Translations under genes and position numbers: made by a program
Assembly: GCA_945869365.1 (NCBI GenBank)
Contig: CAMBOW010000059.1
Location: 1 to 12,863, forward strand
Direction: 5' to 3'
Origin: Flavobacterium psychrophilum
GTDB taxonomy: Bacteria > Bacteroidota > Bacteroidia > Flavobacteriales > Flavobacteriaceae
Length of the DNA stretch: 12,863 bases
Shown here: in pieces, positions 5,051 through 11,996 of the stretch
How positions within the stretch are numbered: position 1 is the stretch's first letter
Layout: each line of letters starts with the position of its first letter
The notes under the pieces: model-generated
What the model saw: only the letters and a program-made list of their open reading frames with translations
Database searches by the model: none
What the model was told of the DNA's origin: nothing

Positions 5051-7231
5051 ATGAAAAAGAAACTCCATAAAGTAGGAAAGAAACCAAACTCATTTTCCGA
5101 AAAAATTCTAAAAATACTCTCTCAAAACGCAAATAAATCGTTTAACTACAAACAAATTACAGCCGTTTTAGAGGTTACAGATACCAAAAGTAGAAACGAA
5201 ATTATTTTAGATTTAAAAGTACTGGCTGCTCAAAAAGTAATTATAGAAACCGAGCCTGGAAAGTACTTAGTTAAAGCTGTGAGTCAAGATTACTACGAGG
5301 GAGTTATTGATATGACTACTCGAAAAACAGCCTATTTTATAAGCCCTGATTTTGAGGACGATGTATTTATTCCAACACCAAATTTAAACCATGCATTAGA
5401 TAAAGACAAAGTAAAAGTCTATGTCTACAATCGCCGAAGATGTAAAAAACCAGAAGGGGAAGTAATTGAAGTGATTGAACGCGCCAAATCAGAATTTGTA
5501 GGTGTGATTGATATTCAAAAAAACTTTGCTTTTGTGAGTACCGCCAATCCCAAAATGTATACCGATATTTTTATTCCACTAGCTAAAATTGGGGAGGCTG
5601 AACAAGGTGATGTGGTGGTGGTAAAAATAGAAGATTGGCCTAAAAAAGCGGATAGTCCCTTTGGATCAGTGATTCAAGTCCTTGGTAAACCAGGTGAACA
5701 CAATACTGAGATTCATGCCATCTTAGCTGAATACGGTTTACCGTATGATTTTCCACCCGAAGTAGAAGCGTATGCTGAACAATTGGATACGTCAATTCAT
5801 GAAGGTGAAATAAAAAAACGCCGCGACATGCGGAAGGTTTTAACTTATACAATTGACCCAAAAGATGCCAAAGATTTTGACGATGCCTTATCGTTTCAAG
5901 TCTTAGAAAATGGAAATTTTGAGATCGGGATTCATATTGCTGATGTTTCTTATTACCTAGAAGAAGGCACCGCGCTAGACGAAGAAGCTTATAATCGTGC
6001 TACTTCTGTTTATTTAGTAGATCGTGTGGTTCCGATGTTGCCCGAGGTATTATCTAATTTTGCCTGCTCACTTCGTCCGCACGAAGAAAAATACACCTTC
6101 TCTGCAATTTTTGAGATTAATACAAAAGCAGAAGTATTAAACCAGTGGTTTGGTCGTACGGTCATTTATTCTGATCAGCGTTTTGCTTATGAAGAAGCGC
6201 AGCACATTATTGAAACCAAATCGAAAACCATTCCAGCTGAAATTTCAATCACCAGAAATACGTATACGGTTTCTGACGAGCTGGTTCACGCCACCATTAT
6301 TTTAGATGAATTAGCTAAAATTTTGCGCAAAAAACGCATGCAAAATGGGGCTATATCCTTTGATAAAGTAGAAGTAAAATTTAATCTCGATGCCGAAGGA
6401 GAACCCGAAGGTGTGTATTTTAAAATTGCCAAAGATGCCAATCACCTCATCGAAGAATTCATGTTGTTGGCCAACAGAAAAGTGGCTGAGTTTATTGGGA
6501 AACAAAAGAAAACCTTTGTGTATCGTGTGCATGACGAACCCAATGAAGATAAATTAATCAATTTACAAACTCTTGTGGCTAAGTTTGGGTACCGACTTAA
6601 TTTTCAATCCAAGGAATCTATTTCAAAATCTTTGAATAATTTACTCAGTGAAGTGGTGGGAAAAAAAGAGCAAAACATGGTCGATACCCTTGCGATTCGC
6701 ACCATGAGTAAAGCCAAATACACTACAGATAATATTGGTCATTATGGCTTGGCTTTTGATTATTATACACACTTTACTTCGCCCATTCGTCGTTATCCCG
6801 ATGTGATGGTGCACCGTTTGTTGCAATTTTATTTAGATGGAAGAAAATCGGCTGGGGTTGAGATTTATGAAGAAAAATGTGCGCATTCGTCCAATCGAGA
6901 AAGTTTAGCTACCAATGCCGAGCGAGACAGCATCAAATACATGCAAGTGAAATACATGCAAAACCACAAAGACGAAGAGTTTTTGGGAGTAATTTCTGGG
7001 GTAACCGAATGGGGAATTTATGTAGAAATTAGTTCCAATAAATGCGAAGGTATGTGCCGAATCAGAGAAATTAAAGATGATTATTATACTTTTGACGAAA
7101 AACAATATGCCTTGGTGGGCGCAATTTCGAAAGCCCTTTTGCAGCTCGGAGACGAGGTATATGTAAAAGTAAAAACAGCCGATTTAGTGAAGAAACAATT
7201 GGATTTTCATTTTATTAGACGAAAAGAATAA
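5051..7231 (+). CDS. rnr: Ribonuclease R (3'-5' exoribonuclease, RNase II/RNB family)
   Basis: This 726-residue protein has the full RNase R domain order: an N-terminal winged-helix region (about 14-75), two cold-shock/OB domains (about 80-145 and 148-210), the RNB catalytic domain (about 255-590) and a C-terminal S1 RNA-binding domain (about 644-724). The catalytic motif TIDPKDAKDFDDA (267-279) contains the four metal-binding and catalytic aspartates D269, D275, D277 and D278. GIHIADVSYYL (293-303) and the signature FTSPIRRYPDVMVHRLL (575-591) are intact. RNase R degrades structured RNA processively and takes part in rRNA and tRNA quality control and stress survival. The start is preceded by an A-rich leader without a Shine-Dalgarno sequence, as usual in Bacteroidota. 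Promoter elements upstream are not clear; TTTATTTG (5013-5020) is one mismatch from the -7 consensus. The head-GIN gene follows after 30 nt with no terminator visible. Confidence 0.97.
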   Translation: MKKKLHKVGKKPNSFSEKILKILSQNANKSFNYKQITAVLEVTDTKSRNEIILDLKVLAAQKVIIETEPGKYLVKAVSQDYYEGVIDMTTRKTAYFISPDFEDDVFIPTPNLNHALDKDKVKVYVYNRRRCKKPEGEVIEVIERAKSEFVGVIDIQKNFAFVSTANPKMYTDIFIPLAKIGEAEQGDVVVVKIEDWPKKADSPFGSVIQVLGKPGEHNTEIHAILAEYGLPYDFPPEVEAYAEQLDTSIHEGEIKKRRDMRKVLTYTIDPKDAKDFDDALSFQVLENGNFEIGIHIADVSYYLEEGTALDEEAYNRATSVYLVDRVVPMLPEVLSNFACSLRPHEEKYTFSAIFEINTKAEVLNQWFGRTVIYSDQRFAYEEAQHIIETKSKTIPAEISITRNTYTVSDELVHATIILDELAKILRKKRMQNGAISFDKVEVKFNLDAEGEPEGVYFKIAKDANHLIEEFMLLANRKVAEFIGKQKKTFVYRVHDEPNEDKLINLQTLVAKFGYRLNFQSKESISKSLNNLLSEVVGKKEQNMVDTLAIRTMSKAKYTTDNIGHYGLAFDYYTHFTSPIRRYPDVMVHRLLQFYLDGRKSAGVEIYEEKCAHSSNRESLATNAERDSIKYMQVKYMQNHKDEEFLGVISGVTEWGIYVEISSNKCEGMCRIREIKDDYYTFDEKQYALVGAISKALLQLGDEVYVKVKTADLVKKQLDFHFIRRKE

Positions 7232-7261
7232 CAAACTAAAAATTAGTATAACTAGCTTATT

Positions 7262-7933
7262 ATGAAAAAACTAGCTCTTATTATTATTGTATTAGTAAGC
7301 ACATTTAGTCGTGCACAACTAACTAGAAATGTAGGTGATTTTACCAAAATTAGTGTGTTTGATAAAATGCAAGTTGAGCTCATTCAATCTGATGAAAACA
7401 AAATAGTTTTAGATGGTGTAAATGCCGCCGAAGTTGAAGTGGTGAACAAAAATGGTACAGTAAAACTTCGTTTACCGTTGGTTAAATTTCTATCCGGCCA
7501 ACAAATTGAAGCCAAAATTTATTACACATCCTTGAACTCCATTATGGCTGCTGAAGGATCAAAAGTGACGGCAAATTCTCAAATTAAAGCAGAGGGATTA
7601 ACTATTGAAACCAAAGAAGGTTCTCAAATACAGTTGGAGTTAGATGTAGAAAAGTTGATTATCAAAGCGTATACCGGTTCGGAGCTAAATTTAACAGGAA
7701 TAACACATGATTTGGATGCGCTTATTAATACCGGCGCCTATTTAAAAGCAAAAGAATTGACAGTTCAGCACGCTTTGGTCAATGTAAACACAGGCGGAAT
7801 TGCCTCAGTTACCGCCAAAGATTATATGAGTGTAAAAGTTGTGGCTGGCGGTTCGGTTTTTGTGTATGGAAATCCAACTAAATTAACCCAATCGGTTACT
7901 GCTGGAGGATCAATTATAATAAACAAAGACTAA
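7262..7933 (+). CDS. Secreted head-GIN-domain (DUF2807) protein
   Basis: This 223-residue protein starts with a clear signal peptide: MKK, a hydrophobic core to about residue 15, and a likely cut after S-R-A at residue 18 before QLTRNVGDF. The mature part opens with the typical GIN start (NVGDFTKISVFDKMQVELIQ) and continues as repeating short beta-strand units with G-S/G-A turns, for example AAEGSKVTANS, TKEGSQIQLEL, AYTGSELNLTG, NTGAYLKAKE and VAGGSVFVYG. This matches the right-handed beta-helix expected for the putative auto-transporter adhesin, head-GIN domain family common in Bacteroidota. Its biochemical role is not known; an extracytoplasmic location is inferred. It lies 30 nt after rnr and only 2 nt before the LysE-type gene, so the last two are almost certainly co-transcribed. 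Confidence 0.87.
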   Translation: MKKLALIIIVLVSTFSRAQLTRNVGDFTKISVFDKMQVELIQSDENKIVLDGVNAAEVEVVNKNGTVKLRLPLVKFLSGQQIEAKIYYTSLNSIMAAEGSKVTANSQIKAEGLTIETKEGSQIQLELDVEKLIIKAYTGSELNLTGITHDLDALINTGAYLKAKELTVQHALVNVNTGGIASVTAKDYMSVKVVAGGSVFVYGNPTKLTQSVTAGGSIIINKD

Positions 7934-7935
7934 GT

Positions 7936-8613
7936 ATGTTGCAAGACTTTTTGTCCGGAATTCCCTTGGGGATTTTTTTAAGTTTTATGGTAGGACCTGT
8001 GTTTTTTGTCTTACTCGAAACTTCGGCTGTAAAAGGTTTTCGTGCTGCTTTTGTATTTGATCTAGGGGTGGTTACGGCCGACTTAGTTTTTATCACGATT
8101 GCTTATTTTAGTAGTTATCGACTCATTCAAAGCATTAAAAATGATCCGGCTATTTATCTTTTTGGGGGAATATTAATGCTCACGTATGGCGTTATTTCTT
8201 TTTTAAAAACCAATAAAGCTAAAAAAGAACTCATTGAAAATGACGACGACGAAGAATTGGTAAAAAACAATTACCTAGGTATGTATATCAAAGGTTTTTT
8301 ATTGAATTTTATCAACGTAGGAGTTTTGCTTTTTTGGTTTCTAATTCTAATCACGGTAGGCCCTAAATTACAATTAGAAACCCCAAGAATGATGGTGTTT
8401 TTTGGTTCGGTTATTGGTACGTATCTGGTATTTGATTCAGGTAAAATTATTTTAGCTAAACAACTCAAAAACAAAATGACGCCGGTCAATATTTTAAAAA
8501 TTAAAAAAGGAATCAGTATTTTGATTATTGTTTTTGGTCTAATATTAATGCTTCAAGGTTGGTTTCCTACCGAGAATAAACTAACTAAAAAAGTATTAGA
8601 AAAAATAGACTAA
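7936..8613 (+). CDS. LysE-family amino-acid/metabolite exporter
   Basis: This 225-residue integral membrane protein has six probable helices (about 7-27, 37-57, 72-90, 118-141, 151-173 and 191-208) and an acidic cytoplasmic loop with DDDEE (103-107). The N-terminal GIPLGIFLSFMVGPVFFVLL (8-27), with the conserved G-P pair in the first helix, and the following GFRAAFVFDLGVVTADLVF (34-52) are LysE/RhtB-like. GFLLNFINVGVLLFW (120-134) matches the family's central GF-x-x-N-x-x-N/P block. Family members export amino acids such as lysine or homoserine; the substrate here cannot be inferred. The gene starts 2 nt after the head-GIN gene and is followed by a bidirectional terminator. Confidence 0.87.
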   Translation: MLQDFLSGIPLGIFLSFMVGPVFFVLLETSAVKGFRAAFVFDLGVVTADLVFITIAYFSSYRLIQSIKNDPAIYLFGGILMLTYGVISFLKTNKAKKELIENDDDEELVKNNYLGMYIKGFLLNFINVGVLLFWFLILITVGPKLQLETPRMMVFFGSVIGTYLVFDSGKIILAKQLKNKMTPVNILKIKKGISILIIVFGLILMLQGWFPTENKLTKKVLEKID

Positions 8614-8633
8614 TTGTTGTTCATTATATCACA

Positions 8634-8669
8634 CAAAAAAACCTTCAACATACATTGAAGGTTTTTTTT
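8634..8669. terminator. Bidirectional intrinsic terminator between the LysE-type gene and tRNA-Cys
   Basis: ACCTTCAA (8641-8648) and TTGAAGGT (8655-8662) form an 8-bp perfect stem with a 6-nt loop. A run of A precedes the stem and a run of T follows it, so the U-tract rule is met on both strands. It ends the plus-strand rnr/head-GIN/LysE transcript and the minus-strand tRNA-Cys transcript. The T-run abuts the CCA end of the tRNA. Confidence 0.9.
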
Positions 8670-8742
8670 GGAGGCATCGTCCGGATTCGAACCGGAGTAG
8701 GAGCTTTTGCAGAGCCCAGCCTAGCCACTCGGCCACGACGCC
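8669..8742 (-). tRNA. tRNA-Cys (anticodon GCA), CCA end encoded
   Basis: The minus strand folds as a cloverleaf. The acceptor stem is GGCGTCG with CGATGCC (one G-T pair). The D-arm is GCC/GGC. The anticodon stem is GGGCT with AGCTC around the loop CTGCAAA, which gives anticodon GCA. The T-stem CCGG and loop TTCGAAT are standard. The discriminator base is U73, as expected for tRNA-Cys. The CCA end (8669-8671) is encoded, giving 74 nt in total. The gene is single, not in a tRNA cluster, and lies downstream of folB on the same strand with a candidate promoter in between. Confidence 0.96.
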
Positions 8743-8756
8743 TTATAATTGGATGG

Positions 8757-8790
8757 CAAACTTAGGAAAAAAATCAATAATTCCTAACAA
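8757..8790 (-). promoter_or_regulatory. Candidate promoter of tRNA-Cys
   Basis: On the minus strand a TTG (8788-8790) is followed after 23 nt by TAAGTTTGC (core 8757-8764), fitting the TTG-N(17-23)-TAnnTTTG pattern described for Flavobacterium. The -7 element ends 14 nt before the mature tRNA 5' end, allowing a very short leader. It lies between the folB stop and the tRNA. Confidence 0.55.
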
Positions 8791-8800
8791 TCCCAACACA

Positions 8801-9160
8801 TTAATTTCTGTATTCCTCCATTTCGATGGTCACCATTTCTACATCACCATCAATTGGCGGGTTGATTTTAGACACTCGAATCAAAATACGCGCCACCGCA
8901 GGTGATTCTCCAAAAACGCGCACTATAATTCGGTGAGCCACGTGTTCTAATAATTTGGAACGTATTGCCATTTCGTCGGTTACCACACGATTTAAAAACA
9001 CATAATCAACAGTGTCGGTTAGGTCATCGGTGAGTGCAGATTGACGCAAATCGGTTTTAACCTCTAGATCTACCCGATAGTCCGCACCGATAGCGGCTTC
9101 TTCTGCGAGACAGCCGTGATACGAATAGGTGCGAATGTTGGTTAGTTTTATGATTCCCAT
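8801..9160 (-). CDS. folB: Dihydroneopterin aldolase
   Basis: With the start at 9160 the protein has 119 residues, the usual FolB size. The reading frame extends 10 codons further upstream, but MGIIKLTNIRTYSYHGCLAE aligns with the standard N-terminus, so the internal ATG is chosen. FolB converts 7,8-dihydroneopterin to 6-hydroxymethyl-dihydropterin and glycolaldehyde in folate synthesis. Signature residues are Y14-H15 and E20/E21 (the YHG-x-x-x-EE motif), Y53 in DTVDYVFL, E72 in SKLLEHVAHRI (the pterin-binding Glu) and K98 in RVSKINPPI (the conserved catalytic Lys). It is divergent from glnS with 72 nt between the start codons and lies upstream of tRNA-Cys on the same strand. Confidence 0.94.
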   Translation of the reverse strand: MGIIKLTNIRTYSYHGCLAEEAAIGADYRVDLEVKTDLRQSALTDDLTDTVDYVFLNRVVTDEMAIRSKLLEHVAHRIIVRVFGESPAVARILIRVSKINPPIDGDVEMVTIEMEEYRN

Positions 9161-9206
9161 AGTTTGATCAAATTGGATTAGGTAAGCCAACTCTCGGCTA
9201 TTTTTT

Positions 9207-9214
9207 TACCTTTG
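9207..9214 (+). promoter_or_regulatory. Candidate -7 promoter element of glnS
   Basis: TACCTTTGC matches TAnnTTTG and sits 18 nt upstream of the chosen glnS ATG at 9233. Because it overlaps the alternative upstream TTG start (9212), it also argues for the downstream ATG as the true start. No clear -33 TTG is seen. Confidence 0.55.
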
Positions 9215-9232
9215 CTAAAATTAATCAAAAGT

Positions 9233-11332
9233 ATGTCAACCGAAGAAAAATCCCTCAACTTTGTTGAGCAAATTATCGAAGAAGATCTTAAAAACGGCTT
9301 GTCGTCAACAAAGCTCCGTTTTCGTTTTCCGCCAGAACCAAATGGGTATTTACACATTGGTCACGCGAGTTCGATAGGATTAAATTTTGGCCTTGGCCTT
9401 GATTATAATGCGCCAGTTAATTTGCGTTTTGACGACACCAATCCAGCCAAAGAAGAGCAAGAGTATGTAGACGCCATCAAGCGCGACGTGCAATGGTTGG
9501 GTTACCAATGGGCCGAAGAGCGTTATGCTTCTGATTATTTTCAACAACTATATGATTGGGCGGTTGCTTTTATCAAAAACGGAAAGGCCTATGTAGATAG
9601 CCAAAGCTCAGAAGAAATGGCGATTCAAAAAGGAACCCCTTCTACACCTGGCGTTGATGGTCCGTTTAGAAACCGTTCTGTCGAAGAAAATTTAGATTTA
9701 TTTGCCCGCATGAAAAACGGAGAATTCCCAGAAGGAACCCATATTTTACGTGCTAAAATCGATATGAAATCGACCAATATGTTGATGCGCGATCCCATTA
9801 TGTACCGTATTCTTCATAAACACCACCACCGTACTGCAGACGCTTGGTGCATTTACCCGATGTACGATTGGGCGCACGGCGAAAGTGATTATTTGGAACA
9901 AATTTCCCATTCGTTTTGTACTCTCGAATTTTTACCACACCGTGAATTGTATGATTGGTTTTTAGATCAGATCAGTGAAAACTCTAAAGTGCGGCCAAAG
10001 CAACGGGAATTTGCCCGCAGAAATTTAAGCCATACCGTGGTCAGCAAACGCAAACTGTTGCAATTAGTCAAAGAAAATCACGTGAAAGGTTGGGATGATC
10101 CAAGAATGTCAACCATTTCAGGATTGCGACGCAGAGGGTATACCCCAATCTCTCTAAGAAATTTTACCAAAACCATCGGAATTGCCAAGCGCGACAATTT
10201 GATTGACGTTTCGGTTTTGGAGTTTTGCATACGGGAAGATCTAAATAAAATTGCCCCTCGAGTAATGGCGGTGTTAGATCCTGTAAAGCTGATCATCACC
10301 AATTATCCGGCTGATCAAGTGGTTTGGTTGGAGGCTGAAAATAATCCCGAGGATGAAGCGGCTGGCTCTAGAAAAATTCCATTTTCAAAAGAAATATACA
10401 TTGAACGCGAAGATTTTTTAGAAGAGGCACCTGCTAAATTTTTTAGGTTGAGTATCGGAAAAGAAGTGCGACTCAAAAATGCTTATATCATCAAAGGCGA
10501 AAGCGTAGTAAAAGACGCCCAAGGCTACATCACCGAAATTCACGCCACTTATGATCCTGAAAGTTTAAGCGGAAGCGGAACCGAAGCCAGTCAACGCAAG
10601 GTTTCAGGAACTTTACATTGGGTTTCAGTAGCACAAGCTATCCCGGCCGAAGTGCGTTTGTACGATCGTTTGTTTGTAGACGAAGCTCCCGACTCACACA
10701 AAGAGAAAGATTTCTTAGAATTTGTAAACCCCAATTCGTTGCAAATCGTGACCGGTTTTGTAGAACCGAGTTTGCAAAATGCGGCGGTAGAAGATAAATT
10801 TCAGTTTCAACGGTTGGGTTATTTCACGGTAGACAAAGACAGCACCGCCACACAATTAGTCTTCAATAAAACCGTGGGGCTCAAAGATGCGTGGGAAGAA
10901 AAAGGGAAGAAAGAAGAAAACACCATCACCAACACCTTAAAAGAACTGAATAAATATTTTAAAGTCGCTACCGATGACGAACGAGCAGAAATTAGCGAGC
11001 AATTGGCGGCAAATTTACAAGCGATTACCAATTTTAGTTTGTTGCAAAACACCATCAAAAAGAACCTCAATAACACCAAGGCTTCTTTGTTGTTGGTTAA
11101 TTTAATTCTTAGACATACCGCAGTGGTTCGTTTTACTGATTTAGAGCAAGAAACCATTCAAAAATTAGTGAGTTTGTCTTTTGCTAGCGAATCGGCTTAT
11201 GTGCGCTTGGCGGTATTGACCAACCTAAACAATCATTCGCAGTTGTGGAAAGAATTTTTACCACAAATACAAGCCCTACGCAGCAACGAGAAAGACTTGG
11301 CGGTGCAACAATTTATTGATTCAACGTGTTAA
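9233..11332 (+). CDS. glnS: Glutaminyl-tRNA synthetase with C-terminal extension
   Basis: The start at 9233 gives 699 residues. An upstream TTG in frame exists, but it lies inside the promoter element, and MSTEEKSLNFVEQIIEEDL is the normal GlnRS opening. The class I catalytic core is complete: RFPPEPNGYLHIGHA with HIGH at 41-44, NLRFDDTNPAKE (63-74), CIYPMYDWAHGESD (206-219), and VVSKRKL (269-275) as the KMSKS loop. The two beta-barrel anticodon-binding domains end at FNKTVGLKDAWEEKG, the point where Escherichia coli GlnRS (about 554 residues) stops. Beyond this, about 140 extra residues follow (about 560-699). They are mostly helical with Leu/Asn-rich repeats and do not show an obvious YqeY signature to me. 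The enzyme attaches glutamine to tRNA-Gln. The next gene starts 1 nt after the stop, and folB is divergent. Confidence 0.96.
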   Translation: MSTEEKSLNFVEQIIEEDLKNGLSSTKLRFRFPPEPNGYLHIGHASSIGLNFGLGLDYNAPVNLRFDDTNPAKEEQEYVDAIKRDVQWLGYQWAEERYASDYFQQLYDWAVAFIKNGKAYVDSQSSEEMAIQKGTPSTPGVDGPFRNRSVEENLDLFARMKNGEFPEGTHILRAKIDMKSTNMLMRDPIMYRILHKHHHRTADAWCIYPMYDWAHGESDYLEQISHSFCTLEFLPHRELYDWFLDQISENSKVRPKQREFARRNLSHTVVSKRKLLQLVKENHVKGWDDPRMSTISGLRRRGYTPISLRNFTKTIGIAKRDNLIDVSVLEFCIREDLNKIAPRVMAVLDPVKLIITNYPADQVVWLEAENNPEDEAAGSRKIPFSKEIYIEREDFLEEAPAKFFRLSIGKEVRLKNAYIIKGESVVKDAQGYITEIHATYDPESLSGSGTEASQRKVSGTLHWVSVAQAIPAEVRLYDRLFVDEAPDSHKEKDFLEFVNPNSLQIVTGFVEPSLQNAAVEDKFQFQRLGYFTVDKDSTATQLVFNKTVGLKDAWEEKGKKEENTITNTLKELNKYFKVATDDERAEISEQLAANLQAITNFSLLQNTIKKNLNNTKASLLLVNLILRHTAVVRFTDLEQETIQKLVSLSFASESAYVRLAVLTNLNNHSQLWKEFLPQIQALRSNEKDLAVQQFIDSTC

Positions 11333-11333
11333 T

Positions 11334-11996
11334 ATGAAAAATTTTGCAGCAACTTGTTTACTGTTGATTGGAATAGCTTTTACTAGTAATGCCCAATACG
11401 GCTACCGCGACGGAAACAGAATTGGTCTTAGCGCCGGAATTACTCAACTGGGTTTAACCACCTCTAATTTTTCAACAAAACCCAGTTCTGGTTGGATGGG
11501 AGGCTTATCGGTTCGAGGCAATTACTACAATAATTTTAGTATGATTTTTGGGATGCAATTCACCGAAAGTCATTTCACGATCGCCACCAAAACTCCTGCC
11601 CTTCAAAACAGAGAAACGCCCTTTAAAGTGATGGGTGCTCAAATCCGCTTGTTGTTGAGTTACAACTTAGTTAAAGACCATGTTTCGCTTGATTTTGGTC
11701 CCGTACTGCAAGTGAGTGACAAACTAAAGATAAAAGCCACCGACGAAAACAATAGCCTTACCGGAACACCTTTGGTCGCAAAAGATATTTTAGATGTAAC
11801 CAAAGTAAACGGCAACCTGTATATAGGAATATCAGCTGGAAATAAACGGGTGCGTGCGGTTGCTTTTTACCAATATGGCGTGAACAACTTTTTGAATCAC
11901 CTGAATCAAAATGAGGTATTGTTAGCCAAAAATTTAGGTAAAAAATTTGACGGACATTTGGGTTTACTTAGCGCCCAGTTGCTGGTTAATTTATAG
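11334..11996 (+). CDS. Outer-membrane beta-barrel protein (PorT-like/OMP_b-brl_2 type), function unknown
   Basis: The start at 11334 gives 220 residues; an in-frame ATG at 11316 lies inside glnS and would place six residues before the signal peptide, so it is rejected. The signal peptide is MKNFAATCLLLIGIAFTSNA with a likely cut after residue 20 (S-N-A before Q). The mature protein shows alternating strands typical of a small barrel: RIGLSAGITQLGL, GWMGGLSVRGNYYNNFSMIFGMQFTE, MGAQIRLLLSYNL, SLDFGPVLQVS, NLYIGISAGNK and LGLLSAQLLVNL. It resembles the Bacteroidota outer membrane beta-barrel/PorT-like group; membership is a visual judgement. The TAA of glnS is separated from its ATG by one base, which suggests co-transcription. 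Its stop overlaps the end of gltX. Confidence 0.82.
   Translation: MKNFAATCLLLIGIAFTSNAQYGYRDGNRIGLSAGITQLGLTTSNFSTKPSSGWMGGLSVRGNYYNNFSMIFGMQFTESHFTIATKTPALQNRETPFKVMGAQIRLLLSYNLVKDHVSLDFGPVLQVSDKLKIKATDENNSLTGTPLVAKDILDVTKVNGNLYIGISAGNKRVRAVAFYQYGVNNFLNHLNQNEVLLAKNLGKKFDGHLGLLSAQLLVNL

Noticed and set aside
9161..9190. Ten-codon N-terminal extension of FolB from an upstream ATG
   Set aside because: The conserved FolB N-terminus begins at MGIIKLTNIR and the extension would overlap the divergent promoter region.
9212..9232. Upstream TTG start adding seven residues to GlnS
   Set aside because: It lies inside the TACCTTTGC promoter element, and the downstream ATG gives the usual GlnRS N-terminus.
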